Virus record (IMG/VR): IMGVR_UViG_3300002514_000092 | Location: 1 to 37,387 of that record | Source of the DNA: a virus | Length of the DNA stretch: 37,387 nucleotides | Direction: 5' to 3' (one strand) | In this document: piece by piece, positions 12,545 through 20,423 of the stretch | Layout: every line of letters starts with the position of its first letter | Position numbering within the stretch: the first letter of the stretch is position 1 | Translations under genes and position numbers: made by a program | Notes under the pieces: model-generated | The model's input: the letters and a program-made list of their open reading frames with translations, nothing else | Told to the model about the DNA's origin: nothing | Databases searched by the model: none

Positions 12545-12829
12545 ATGAAAGCAAAATACGAAAATATCGGAAAAGAAGTAGGCATACTGTGTGCAGAAAA
12601 AAATGAGGCATACGGGGATTCATTTGGACAGGCATGTAGGATCTTAGAGGTATTATACCCAGAAGGCATCCGCCCTTCACAATATCGCGATGCATTAGCA
12701 ATCACACGTGTTATTGACAAGCTTTTTCGCCTAGCGAATAAAAAAGATGCATTTGGAGAGTCTCCATGGAGAGACATATGTGGCTATGCTATACTGGGAA
12801 TTGCAAATAACGAGCCAGGTAATGAATGA
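12545..12829 (+). CDS. MazG-like/DUF1599-like phage protein, 94 aa
   Basis: MKAKYENIGKEVGILCAEKN, then EAYGDSFGQACRILEVLYPEGI, then DALAITRVIDKLFRLANKKDAFGESPWRDICGYAILGI. The EKNxAYGDSF helix, the R-x-x-DK-x-x-R helix and the ESPW-x-DI-x-GYA helix resemble the all-alpha NTP-pyrophosphatase-like proteins of phages (MazG-like, and DUF1599, a nucleotide-modification-associated family). Conserved acidic residues (E19, D25, D55, D78) could bind Mg. A plausible role is trimming the nucleotide pool. The family is assigned by pattern only. TGAGGAT ribosome-binding site upstream. Confidence 0.6.
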   Translation: MKAKYENIGKEVGILCAEKNEAYGDSFGQACRILEVLYPEGIRPSQYRDALAITRVIDKLFRLANKKDAFGESPWRDICGYAILGIANNEPGNE

Positions 12830-12920
12830 GATCTTAGCCCTGCTTTATTCATGCATGTCTTTGGCATGTGGTGTATACGCTATTAATAGATTAACAGAAA
12901 ATCAAGAAAAGGACCCTTAA
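12822..12920 (+). CDS. Single-span membrane micropeptide, 32 aa
   Basis: ATG 12822 overlaps the end of the previous gene by 8 bases. The sequence MNEILALLYSCMSLACGVYA, then INRLTENQEKDP, has one hydrophobic helix (4-21) and a polar tail. The TAA is immediately followed by the next ATG. The neighbour here is a hydrolase, not a barrel protein. Confidence 0.5.
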   Translation: MNEILALLYSCMSLACGVYAINRLTENQEKDP

Positions 12921-13385
12921 ATGTCGAAAATTTTATTTTTACATGGCCTTGAATCTTTACCTGGAGGTAGCAAGGTAAGATATCTAGAAAAAAAAGGATT
13001 TAAGGTCCTTAATCCTCACCTCCCAAAGTATTCATGGGCAGAATCAGTTGAGTCAGTAAAGAAAGTATTGGTTGACGAAGAGCCAGACATTATTGTTGGC
13101 TCAAGTAGGGGAGGTGCCGTTGCTATGGAGGTTGCAGTACCTACGTCAAGCTTAATATTGATAGCCCCCGCATGGCGCAGGTTTGGTATTGCACCTGATG
13201 TGCCGGCCTCGACAATGATTCTACACTGTGATAATGATCAAGTTGTACCATATAATGATAGTATGATTCTCAAAAACAATTGTGGTGCTACATTGGTAAC
13301 ATGTGGTGCAAATCATCGTATGTCTGATGATGAGGCTCTAGAGGGTCTGGAAGATGCAATTAAGTGGATTTTAAAAAAGCGTTAA
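12921..13385 (+). CDS. Alpha/beta-hydrolase (esterase-like), 154 aa
   Basis: The N terminus ILFLHGLES is the oxyanion-strand motif. GSSRGG at 60-65 is the nucleophile elbow, with Ser62 as catalytic serine. DNDQVVP (104-110) supplies the acid and NHRM (His132) the base. The short length and the compact GL-x-S/GSSRGG pattern resemble YqiA-type small esterases. Substrate unknown. A phage copy could act on host lipids, cell-wall esters or an aminoacyl-like ester; none of this is shown by the sequence. The start directly follows the preceding TAA. Confidence 0.78.
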   Translation: MSKILFLHGLESLPGGSKVRYLEKKGFKVLNPHLPKYSWAESVESVKKVLVDEEPDIIVGSSRGGAVAMEVAVPTSSLILIAPAWRRFGIAPDVPASTMILHCDNDQVVPYNDSMILKNNCGATLVTCGANHRMSDDEALEGLEDAIKWILKKR

Positions 13386-13418
13386 ATACTTTTACTATCT
13401 AGGTGTATTTATTAAAAG

Positions 13419-13931
13419 ATGGACGTATTGGTTTTAAGTACGGGATTTGAGCCCATGTATCTCATCGGTTGGAGCAAGGCACTTGGGGATTTCTTCAAGG
13501 GACGTGTTGAAATCGTTAAATACTGTGATACACGCACAATAGGTACCACTAGTGGCCCGGTAAAAATGCCCTCAGTTGTGAGATTCAAAGAAGGCGTTTT
13601 TTCTAATAAGTGGAAAAATAGAAGAAAATTTATCAAGCTGAATCGAAAGACATTGTGGCTACGTGATAAAGGAAAGTGCCAATATTGTAAGATCACCGTC
13701 GGTATGAAATTTTATCAAATTGAACATGTTATTCCCAAAAGTCGCGGAGGAAAGACAACATGGGAAAATGTTGTGGTTGCATGCCCTAAGTGCAATCAAA
13801 AGAAAGGATCTAAAACACCTCAAGAAGCCGGTCTATTTTTGTGCTCTATTCCTGCAAAGCCTACTGTAGGACAAATCAGTAGTATAGAGAACAAAGAAAT
13901 ACAAAAATACTGGAACCATTTAACAAAGTAA
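13419..13931 (+). CDS. HNH endonuclease, 170 aa
   Basis: Contains a complete HNH domain at about residues 78-137. C87-x-x-C90 and C122-x-x-C125 form the structural zinc knuckle; IEHVIPKSRGG has His103 as general base; TTWENVVVACPKCNQKKG has Asn117. The N-terminal 75 residues (VLVLSTGFEPMYLIGWSKAL) are the usual leader of the free-standing McrA-like HNH family. It may be a homing or packaging-associated nuclease. No intron boundary is visible next to it. Confidence 0.88.
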   Translation: MDVLVLSTGFEPMYLIGWSKALGDFFKGRVEIVKYCDTRTIGTTSGPVKMPSVVRFKEGVFSNKWKNRRKFIKLNRKTLWLRDKGKCQYCKITVGMKFYQIEHVIPKSRGGKTTWENVVVACPKCNQKKGSKTPQEAGLFLCSIPAKPTVGQISSIENKEIQKYWNHLTK

Positions 13932-13986
13932 TTACAAACTAAAAGCTGAAGGTATAGTTAAAGCTGTATTCAACCATTTATTTGTT

Positions 13987-14604
13987 ATGAAATTAAAAAC
14001 ATCAATATTGTTATCTATGATCCCCTTGATATTTTTCACGTCGGCTAATTTAAACGCATATGCCGGCGTGATTAGCAAGAGTTCACCGATATCTTATAAA
14101 GAAATTGCCGATATCGCTCTTAAGCGATGTAAAAATGCAAAAGAAAGATATCGCGATCCCAAGTTAATTTGGGGTATCATCGAGATAGAAAAAAAACATA
14201 GTGTACCTCCCAGTATGAGAGGAATGTTGTTGGCATCAGCATGCATGGAATCCGGATATAATCCCAATGCAGAGGGTGATCACAGGTTTAGCAAGAAAAA
14301 GAAGCCAAAGGCAATAGGCTTGTTTCAAATGTGGTCATGGTGGGAATCAAAAAGGTGGGGATACGGTGTTGATCGCCGAAAGCCACTGGAGGCTGCAGAC
14401 GCATACATACGTCATATTAAAAAACAGTTAAAGAAAATTCGGTGTAAGTTTAGATCTGAAAAGAGAAGGTGGATAGCGGCATGGGTTACAGCAATTCGTG
14501 CTCCCAAGAGAGGCGGCAGGTGCAATGAAAAGCCAAAACATTATGGCCTGCTGAAGAAATGGCACAGGCTTATAGCGAAACAAAGAAAATCTAACAACAC
14601 ATGA
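13987..14604 (+). CDS. Secreted lytic transglycosylase (lysozyme-like), 205 aa
   Basis: Residues 1-26 form a signal peptide (KLK, hydrophobic core, AYAG). The SLT/lysozyme-like domain has MLLASACMESGYNPNA with catalytic Glu88, then AIGLFQM at 109-115, the transglycosylase GLFQ motif. The C terminus is rich in Lys and Arg, favouring contact with the envelope. It would cleave the glycan strands of peptidoglycan in the periplasm and probably serves host lysis. No holin is identified, although several membrane micropeptides occur nearby. The stop overlaps the next start by ATGA. Confidence 0.82.
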   Translation: MKLKTSILLSMIPLIFFTSANLNAYAGVISKSSPISYKEIADIALKRCKNAKERYRDPKLIWGIIEIEKKHSVPPSMRGMLLASACMESGYNPNAEGDHRFSKKKKPKAIGLFQMWSWWESKRWGYGVDRRKPLEAADAYIRHIKKQLKKIRCKFRSEKRRWIAAWVTAIRAPKRGGRCNEKPKHYGLLKKWHRLIAKQRKSNNT

Positions 14605-14810
14605 AACCAAAGAAAATATCAGGTATGTGCTCATTAATTCAACACCGAGCTACTAGCTGTATAGGGGTTGTAGTAGATGAATGGGAAGATGAATGTGGCA
14701 CTGGATGGTTACAAGTTCTTTGGCCACAAGATAGTACACAGGCGCAACTTTATGTAGCTGGCCCCGGGTTGGCTTGGGTACCGTCGATGGAAGTTAAAAG
14801 CATAGAATAA
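14601..14810 (+). CDS. Small SH3-like barrel protein, 69 aa
   Basis: MKPKKISGMCSLIQHRATSC, then IGVVVDEWEDECGTGWLQVLWPQD, then WVPSMEVKSIE. The SLIQH-x-x(n)-IGVVVDE strands, the GWLQVLW strand and the closing V-x-x-x-E-V match the barrel family, with GMCSLI in place of GDLV. It is coupled to the transglycosylase by ATGA. Confidence 0.6.
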   Translation: MKPKKISGMCSLIQHRATSCIGVVVDEWEDECGTGWLQVLWPQDSTQAQLYVAGPGLAWVPSMEVKSIE

Positions 14811-14837
14811 TATCATGCTTAATGAGAGAGTACTAGT

Positions 14838-15023
14838 ATGAATATAAAAAATAAAATAATGGATATATTAGAGAATTTTCAAGGATTTAGTCTTGAAAAC
14901 CCGACACACCGAAAAATGATTGCAGAAATCTTACATACCACGTTAAGTGAGAATATAAAAATAAACAAAAAAGATAATCACGAAAATGATGGTGTCTATA
15001 TTAAAAGCGAAACAGAGTGGTAA
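14838..15023 (+). CDS. Hypothetical protein, 61 aa
   Basis: ATG 14838 follows GAGAGAG. MNIKNKIMDILENFQGFSLE, then THRKMIAEILHTTLSENIKI: two amphipathic helices and a polar tail. No family recognised. Confidence 0.55.
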   Translation: MNIKNKIMDILENFQGFSLENPTHRKMIAEILHTTLSENIKINKKDNHENDGVYIKSETEW

Positions 15024-15027
15024 TGAC

Positions 15028-15270
15028 ATGCTGATATGTGAGCTAGAGCCTGGTGATTTACTTAAACCTGTGGAAGGTTATGAACTTTTAAAAAATTCAA
15101 GGAAAAGCTCTATAGATTTTTTGCATAGTCGAACTGTAGAAAAAAATGTACCATATATGATTTACGTACGTAAAAATAATGGGTCACAAAAATATGAAGT
15201 ACTGTTGGACGGCATGGTGTGGCGAATAAAGGGAAAAAATATAAAGTATCTTAAGAAAGTTAGTCCTTAA
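15028..15270 (+). CDS. PGDLLK-type small protein, 80 aa
   Basis: ATG 15028 gives MLICELEPGDLLKPVEGYEL and later KNVPYMIYVRKNNGSQKYEVLLDGMVWRIKG. The PGDLL opening and the strand-NG-strand-W pattern suggest the barrel family. The upstream in-frame ATG at 14986 overlaps the previous gene and is not used. Confidence 0.55.
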   Translation: MLICELEPGDLLKPVEGYELLKNSRKSSIDFLHSRTVEKNVPYMIYVRKNNGSQKYEVLLDGMVWRIKGKNIKYLKKVSP

Positions 15271-15278
15271 TTATATCG

Positions 15279-15710
15279 ATGAAAAAATCTATAGACAGTA
15301 TTGATCCTTTAAATGATGAAATTGTCGTGCATTCATATTTTGATCCGGAAGTTACCATAGCAATAATTTACCCGGGATCTCCAACTTATCCTGCCATGGC
15401 CGAGTTCTTTAAAGATACCGGCGTAGCTTTTTGTATGTATGACAAAAAAATTATTGTGATTGACGGCGCACAAGCAGACCAAGAGTGGTTTACGCCAGAG
15501 CATTTAAGAGTTATAGAGGCTCATGAAGTCGGACATATAATAGCAGAACACAATCATAAAAAAGAAGAATGCAAAGATATCGAGAGAGAAGCTGATCAGA
15601 TAGGGTATAAGCTCCTATGTGAGTCTCCTTTTAAAGAAGCTGTTATGCTTTATAGGGAAGAATACAACGCAAGATATGGTTGTATGCCTGAGGATGATGC
15701 CCCTGTATAG
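15279..15710 (+). CDS. Zinc metallopeptidase-like protein (zincin), 143 aa
   Basis: HEVGH at 82-86 inside VIEAHEVGHIIAEHNH is an HExxH zinc motif. EREADQIGYKLL (102-113) provides the downstream Glu ligand and the E-x-x-AD-x-x-(G/A) helix common to ImmA/IrrE-like (M78) and related small zincins. It is short, with no signal peptide, so probably cytoplasmic or packaged. ImmA-type enzymes cut regulators; the target here is unknown. Residues 1-75 are strand-rich and include IIVIDGA before the active site. Confidence 0.75.
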   Translation: MKKSIDSIDPLNDEIVVHSYFDPEVTIAIIYPGSPTYPAMAEFFKDTGVAFCMYDKKIIVIDGAQADQEWFTPEHLRVIEAHEVGHIIAEHNHKKEECKDIEREADQIGYKLLCESPFKEAVMLYREEYNARYGCMPEDDAPV

Positions 15711-15724
15711 ACTCAATTGCCTAT

Positions 15725-15756
15725 TTCATGTGCACTTTGATCTTCCATGCTATAAA
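15725..15756 (+). promoter_or_regulatory. Putative phage promoter P5 (20-base spacer class, late-like -10)
   Basis: TTCATG 15725-15730 and TATAAA 15751-15756 with the same 20-base spacer; TGC precedes the -10 box. The longer string TATAAATA (15751-15758) equals the T4 late promoter consensus, so a late-type promoter without need of a -35 box is an alternative. About 29 bases before ATG 15785. Confidence 0.45.
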
Positions 15757-15784
15757 TAACAATGGTAATAGAGGGACAGTCTAC

Positions 15785-16099
15785 ATGATGAATAAGTTGA
15801 CATTAGTATTTTTGATTGGATCATTTTTTATTTTTGGGTGCTTTGCGGGAAAAACATCAACAGTATATGCCATACAGCAACCACAAAAAAATGAAGCGTT
15901 TTATGTATATGATAGCATCACACATAAGCTAAATAGTGAGCATCATTTAGAAAAAAACATCGATAAACACATATTTATAACCACACCCATATGGGTTGAA
16001 CCTATGGGGGACGATAAATTATATGCTAAGCCACAAAAGATGGTGTGGCAAGTCAACGAAGAGACTAATAAGTGGACAATAGAGATCATAAAACGATAA
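15785..16099 (+). CDS. Putative lipoprotein, 104 aa
   Basis: ATG 15785 (or 15788) follows GAGGGAC. The N terminus MMNKLTLVFLIGSFFIFGCF is a signal peptide with a lipobox-like IFGC; cleavage after a later VYA is an alternative. The mature part is polar (HHLEKNIDKHIFITTPIWVEPM). A phage lipoprotein could act in superinfection exclusion or spanin-like lysis; the sequence does not decide. The in-frame start at 15728 lies inside the promoter and is rejected. Confidence 0.62.
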   Translation: MMNKLTLVFLIGSFFIFGCFAGKTSTVYAIQQPQKNEAFYVYDSITHKLNSEHHLEKNIDKHIFITTPIWVEPMGDDKLYAKPQKMVWQVNEETNKWTIEIIKR

Positions 16100-16467
16100 G
16101 TAGCGTCGCATGTCTTAGAGAGTGTGTTCGAGAAATCTTATTAGAGGAAATTGGACGAAACTATAAAACGCTTGACAATGATCCTTATTCATGGGAAGAC
16201 TTTCCGGACATATACGTTAATATATATCCTATGACCGACGGCGGTCTATGGGCTGCCCAGGTTGATGTAGGGTTTGATGATAGCCTCTCAACACCCTTAA
16301 GAACGTTCGCTAGCGAAGCAGATGCACAATCATTTGCAAGATCAAAAGCAGAAGAAGCTAATCGGACCAGGATGAATTCTGGGATCCATACCGGTACACC
16401 TGACATGTGGCATAAAGACTATATCGATGGCTCAGTGTGGTCCACGGTGTCAAAACCAGCTAAATAG
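16072..16467 (+). CDS. Protein with type-2 tag (LRECVREILLEE), about 131 aa
   Basis: Near the N terminus, CLRECVREILLEEIG closely matches the peptide at residues 14-26 of the 747-1895 product (LIRECVRSLLIEIG). It ends in LLE/LEE, a prohead-protease-like site. The body has PDIYVNIYPMTDGGLWAAQV, then RTFASEADAQSFARSKAEEAN. GTG 16072 is the only start before the tag and overlaps the previous gene by 28 bases; the exact start is uncertain. Function unknown. Confidence 0.62.
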   Translation: MDNRDHKTISSVACLRECVREILLEEIGRNYKTLDNDPYSWEDFPDIYVNIYPMTDGGLWAAQVDVGFDDSLSTPLRTFASEADAQSFARSKAEEANRTRMNSGIHTGTPDMWHKDYIDGSVWSTVSKPAK

Positions 16468-16526
16468 AAGCCTATCAATACATGTATACTTTTCCTCTTA
16501 TATTTTAGCTATAAAGGAGAGACCAC

Positions 16527-16814
16527 ATGCTTGACAAGGAAAATAAGATTACTGAATATGAAGGATACGGCCTAGGACAAAAGGTTGTTGTTACCCGGGT
16601 GCCTGATGGCAAGCTCAGTTTTGGTGAAATTCGTATGATTCATCCAAAGGCACAGTTTGAAAAATCATGTTTTACATTCGCATGTGAGGTCTGTGGACAA
16701 TTTCGGTTGGCATACTTCAAAGATATCATTGAAAACCCAACAGCATCACAACTAAAAAAAATTGGTGTTGCAAAATCTAAACTTTTTGCGCCTAAGAAGC
16801 GAAAGAAAAGATAA
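16527..16814 (+). CDS. Hypothetical protein with basic tail, 95 aa
   Basis: A strong AAAGGAGAG precedes ATG 16527. The body GQKVVVTRVPDGKLSFGEIR, then FACEVCGQFRLAYFKDIIENP has barrel-like strands and a CxxC (CEVC). It ends with a strongly basic tail (APKKRKKR) that could bind nucleic acid. It converges with the minus-strand protease 2 bases later. No named family. Confidence 0.62.
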   Translation: MLDKENKITEYEGYGLGQKVVVTRVPDGKLSFGEIRMIHPKAQFEKSCFTFACEVCGQFRLAYFKDIIENPTASQLKKIGVAKSKLFAPKKRKKR

Positions 16815-16816
16815 GG

Positions 16817-17644
16817 TTAATAGGGTCGGTATGCCGGTGGTGGGGGTCGGGGTATGTGGGGATGAATTGCATTTCGCAGGTTCTCTAATTTACATCCGAG
16901 ACCTAGATTTTCCATCATTAGGCTAGCTGAGTGGATTATCGAAACTAATTCACCATCTTCATTAAATATTGCAGAACCTGAACTACCTGGCCGCGCAGGA
17001 AGAGTAAATACCTCATCACCCCACATGTTGGTACCACTATAATACCCATCAAAGACTAAAGCCATCCCTGGATTAAATATCCCAAATGGTGCGGCAACAT
17101 TATAAACTTTCTCTCCATGCCTAGGCATCTTGGTGGCGATAGGCGTTGGCTTTCCCCAGACGCCTTCAGTCTCTAGAAGGCATATGTCATTTTTTTCATC
17201 AAAGTATTTTATTTTTGCCTTGTGGGGGGTGCCGTTGAATTCTATCAAGCTGATCTCGTTAACTAGCATATTTTTATAGACATATGGCACCAAAGATTTT
17301 GGTTTTTTAATCTTAAAATTGCATACATGTTCAGCAGTCACAACGTATGTATGAGTTCTGGTTTGCGCTACAACAAAACCGGATCCTTTTACAGTTGTCT
17401 CTAGGGAATCCTCCTCAGTGGGAACAACGGTGCATATTTTCTTATTTTCAGGCGTACATGCGTCTAAGTCAATTTTGCTTGTTGTTAATATCAAAACAAA
17501 TGATGACTCGTTTAGATGCACAGCATCATTCGTATGCGTGTGCAAAAAATAAAATATTGATAGAGATAAAGAAGAAGAGAGGATTGTCAGAGACAGAAGG
17601 GTCCTTAAAGTGATTCTGCTATTTTTTATATGATCAATAGACAT
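16817..17644 (-). CDS. Membrane-anchored trypsin-like serine protease, 275 aa
   Basis: A signal anchor lies at about residues 12-34 (LRTLLSLTILSSSLSLSIFY). The S1-like catalytic triad is visible: GSGFVV then YVVTAEHVC with His106; NDICLLE with Asp153; RPGSSGSAIF with Ser222. The order and spacing are those of DegP/trypsin-like peptidases, but there is no PDZ domain. The C terminus is proline-rich. It probably acts in the periplasm or at the membrane. It is one of only two minus-strand genes in the window and diverges from the helicase gene, which suggests separate control. A host-derived moron gene is possible. Confidence 0.82.
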   Translation of the reverse strand: MSIDHIKNSRITLRTLLSLTILSSSLSLSIFYFLHTHTNDAVHLNESSFVLILTTSKIDLDACTPENKKICTVVPTEEDSLETTVKGSGFVVAQTRTHTYVVTAEHVCNFKIKKPKSLVPYVYKNMLVNEISLIEFNGTPHKAKIKYFDEKNDICLLETEGVWGKPTPIATKMPRHGEKVYNVAAPFGIFNPGMALVFDGYYSGTNMWGDEVFTLPARPGSSGSAIFNEDGELVSIIHSASLMMENLGLGCKLENLRNAIHPHIPRPPPPAYRPY

Positions 17645-17733
17645 TTTAAAATTTAAATCTTACGCTTTCCATATGAAAGCGATGTACATCCTTTAAATTT
17701 AAGTATACATTTAGAATGAAGTTTAGGAGATTT

Positions 17734-19365
17734 ATGAGTACCGAATTCCAAAAAAAAGACTGGTTACCATTTTTTCCACACACAAAACCACGCAAAGAAC
17801 AGATCGATGCTATTGACTTTACAATCAATACATTAAAAAAAACAAATAAAAGATTTGTAGTCATTGAAGCAGGTACCGGTGTAGGAAAAAGCGCAGTTGG
17901 CTTGACAGTCTCTAGATATCTAAGATCACAATTTAGTGATAAAGAATTTGACTCCGGTGCTTATTTTTTAACAACACAAAAAATATTGCAGGATCAATAT
18001 GTAAAAGATTTTGGTTCAAGCATGGGGATGAAATCAATAAAATCTTCTACCAACTATCAATGTGGGTACTTGAAACAGAATACATGCGCAGAGAGTATGC
18101 GAGCGCTAAGAAGCACAGAAAAAGAATCCAAACTTTATAAGGCATGTACGTTTAACTGCATTTATAAAAAAGAAAAAGAACGATTTTTAAAGGCTGATTC
18201 TAGCGTTACAAACTTTCCTTATTTTTTGGCCGAGACAAACTATTCAGGCAAGATAACGCCACGGGAAATCTTGGTAATTGATGAAGCACACAATGCTGCC
18301 GAAGAGCTTAGCAAGTTTATCGAAGTAGTGGTAACGGAAAGGTTTTCAAAACAGGTCCTTAAACTAACGATGCCAAAGTTCAAGACGCAAACAGAGGCGT
18401 TCACATGGATAAACAGCACTTATCACCCTAAGTTATCATCCCATATTAAGCATATAGAGAAGATCCTAGAAAAATATAGCGGGTTAAAAGATAAGCTACA
18501 AGAGTTTGTAGGTATTGCAAAACAGTTTGATATGCTGGACAAGCACGCGTGTAAACTAAATAGGTTTTTAGAACTATATCAAAAAGATAACTGGGTTGCA
18601 AACCTGGTACCAGCGGAAGGAAGATCGGGCAAGAAGATAGAATTTAAACCAATTGACGTTTCTGCATATGCAGAAAATATGTTGTTCAGGTTGGGAAAAA
18701 AGATCGTCTGCATGTCAGCTACAATTCTAAATATAGAATCCTACTGTACAATGTTGGGAATTAAAAAAGAAGATTGTGAATTTATATCCATTCCATCTCC
18801 CTTCCCAATTGAAAACCGACCAATTATAGCATGTGGTGTTGGTAGCATGTCGTCTAATAACATAGAAAATACTCTTCCACGACTAGCACAGGCTGTGCGG
18901 GAAATTTTAAAAAATCACCCCAATGAAAAAGGCATCATTCATTGCCACACATTCAAAATAGCAAATTACTTAAAAAGAAACATTCGATCACAACGATTAA
19001 TAACACATGATAGCTCAAATAGAGATGATGTGTTAAAAAAGCACATAAAATCAAAAAATGCAAGTGTTCTACTGTCTCCATCAATGACTGAAGGTGTTGA
19101 TCTTAAAGGCGACTGTAGCAGGTTTCAAATAATTTGCAAGATTCCATATCCCTATTTGGGGGATAAACTAATCAGAAAAAAAATGAATAAGTGGAGGTGG
19201 TGGTATCCCCTTAAGACTGCAAAAACAATAGTTCAGGCATCAGGAAGAAGTGTTAGAAGCATTGATGATAATGCGATAACATATATCCTTGATTCAGATT
19301 GGTCTAGATTCTATGGGAAAAATAAAAAATATTTCCCTGAAGATTTTTCGAACTGTATATCCTGA
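17734..19365 (+). CDS. DinG/XPD-type superfamily 2 DNA helicase with Fe-S cysteines, 543 aa
   Basis: Domains in order: Q-like motif (KPRKEQIDAI); Walker A GTGVGKS (residues 47-53); a four-cysteine insert (110, 118, 138, 142) fitting the [4Fe-4S] domain of XPD/DinG; DEAH box (183-186) in VIDEAHNA; motif III-like CMSATIL; motif V-like SPSMTEGVDLKGD; and motif VI QASGRSVRS. It would unwind 5'-to-3' single-strand-flanked DNA, possibly R-loops, in phage replication or repair. ATG 17734 has AGGAG 7 bases upstream; ATG 17716 in frame would add six residues and has a poorer site. Confidence 0.88.
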   Translation: MSTEFQKKDWLPFFPHTKPRKEQIDAIDFTINTLKKTNKRFVVIEAGTGVGKSAVGLTVSRYLRSQFSDKEFDSGAYFLTTQKILQDQYVKDFGSSMGMKSIKSSTNYQCGYLKQNTCAESMRALRSTEKESKLYKACTFNCIYKKEKERFLKADSSVTNFPYFLAETNYSGKITPREILVIDEAHNAAEELSKFIEVVVTERFSKQVLKLTMPKFKTQTEAFTWINSTYHPKLSSHIKHIEKILEKYSGLKDKLQEFVGIAKQFDMLDKHACKLNRFLELYQKDNWVANLVPAEGRSGKKIEFKPIDVSAYAENMLFRLGKKIVCMSATILNIESYCTMLGIKKEDCEFISIPSPFPIENRPIIACGVGSMSSNNIENTLPRLAQAVREILKNHPNEKGIIHCHTFKIANYLKRNIRSQRLITHDSSNRDDVLKKHIKSKNASVLLSPSMTEGVDLKGDCSRFQIICKIPYPYLGDKLIRKKMNKWRWWYPLKTAKTIVQASGRSVRSIDDNAITYILDSDWSRFYGKNKKYFPEDFSNCIS

Positions 19366-19416
19366 ACCTGTATTTGCAGAAATTGTTAGTAGGGACAGTC
19401 CATACTTAAATACAAC

Positions 19417-20391
19417 ATGTCTATCACGTTAAATATTTTTGATTTTGATGATACATTGGCAAAGTCAGACGCCGTTGTAAGGGTCACACATGCTAATGGC
19501 GACATTAGTGAATTAACTAGCGATGAATTCGCAAAATATGTTCCTGATGATGGTGATGAATATAATTTCGATGACTTCGAAATATATCCCGTCAATGGAC
19601 AACCCATCAAGTCATCATTTAAAAAGTTAAATGATGCAATTTCTGCCGGTGGGATTAATAATACAGTTATCTTAACAGCTAGAAGCAACGGCACACCAGT
19701 CAAAGAATTTTTAGTTGATCATGGAATTGATCCTTCTATTAATGTTATGGCCGTAGGATCCAACAATCCACTTGATAAAGCATTATATGTTCAAGACAGG
19801 ATCTTTAAAGATGGTTATACACATGTTCATGTCTTTGAAGATAATATCAAAAATATTGATGCAATATCTGCAATTACTAAGAAAAATAATGTTGGATTTT
19901 CTTATACGCTGGTAGCTACGGAATCACGAAATCCTTTAGCATTCATAAAAAAATACGTACGAAATATATTGATTGAAATTATGAAAAATAATAAAGAAGA
20001 TAAGCCCCCAGGAGCCGGTTTTATAGTTTTAAAAAAAATCGAAGGACGACATCATGTATTAGGTCTTAAGATTAACGGCGCCTTTGATCTTCCCAAAGGG
20101 CAGCTTGATCCGGGTGAGGATACTCTAGAGGCAGCCATAAGAGAAACTTATGAAGAATCAGGAATAAGTGAATTAAACTTTAGGTGGGGCCTAAAATCTT
20201 TGAAAGTAAATCACCTGACACTGTATGTGGCAGAGACATCACAAGAGCCTTTTATAGCGCCTAATCCTGAGACCGGTGAGTATGAACATGAGTCAGCACA
20301 CTGGCTCTCATGGGACGAAATGGAGCGAGGAATTAAGCCTTATATGAGGGGCGCGCTCATAATTGCTAAAAACATTGTGGAAGGTAGTTGA
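19417..20391 (+). CDS. HAD phosphatase - tag-like linker - Nudix hydrolase fusion, 324 aa
   Basis: Residues 8-14 (FDFDDTL) are HAD motif I (Asp9, Asp11), ILTARS (85-90) motif II, and VFEDNIKNIDA (139-149) the motif IV acids, so residues 1-165 form a HAD-type phosphatase. Residues 173-187 (PLAFIKKYVRNILIE) resemble the type-2 tag and end in LIE. Residues 196-324 form a Nudix hydrolase whose box is complete from Gly228 to Ile250 (Gx5E, x7, REUxEExGU with E234, R242, E243, E246, E247). The enzyme could remove a nucleoside-diphosphate-linked group and then a phosphate; the substrate is unknown. The tag-like linker suggests possible proteolytic separation. Confidence 0.83.
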   Translation: MSITLNIFDFDDTLAKSDAVVRVTHANGDISELTSDEFAKYVPDDGDEYNFDDFEIYPVNGQPIKSSFKKLNDAISAGGINNTVILTARSNGTPVKEFLVDHGIDPSINVMAVGSNNPLDKALYVQDRIFKDGYTHVHVFEDNIKNIDAISAITKKNNVGFSYTLVATESRNPLAFIKKYVRNILIEIMKNNKEDKPPGAGFIVLKKIEGRHHVLGLKINGAFDLPKGQLDPGEDTLEAAIRETYEESGISELNFRWGLKSLKVNHLTLYVAETSQEPFIAPNPETGEYEHESAHWLSWDEMERGIKPYMRGALIIAKNIVEGS

Positions 20392-20423
20392 TATGATTGT
20401 AAGAGGAATGCATATTTATTACC

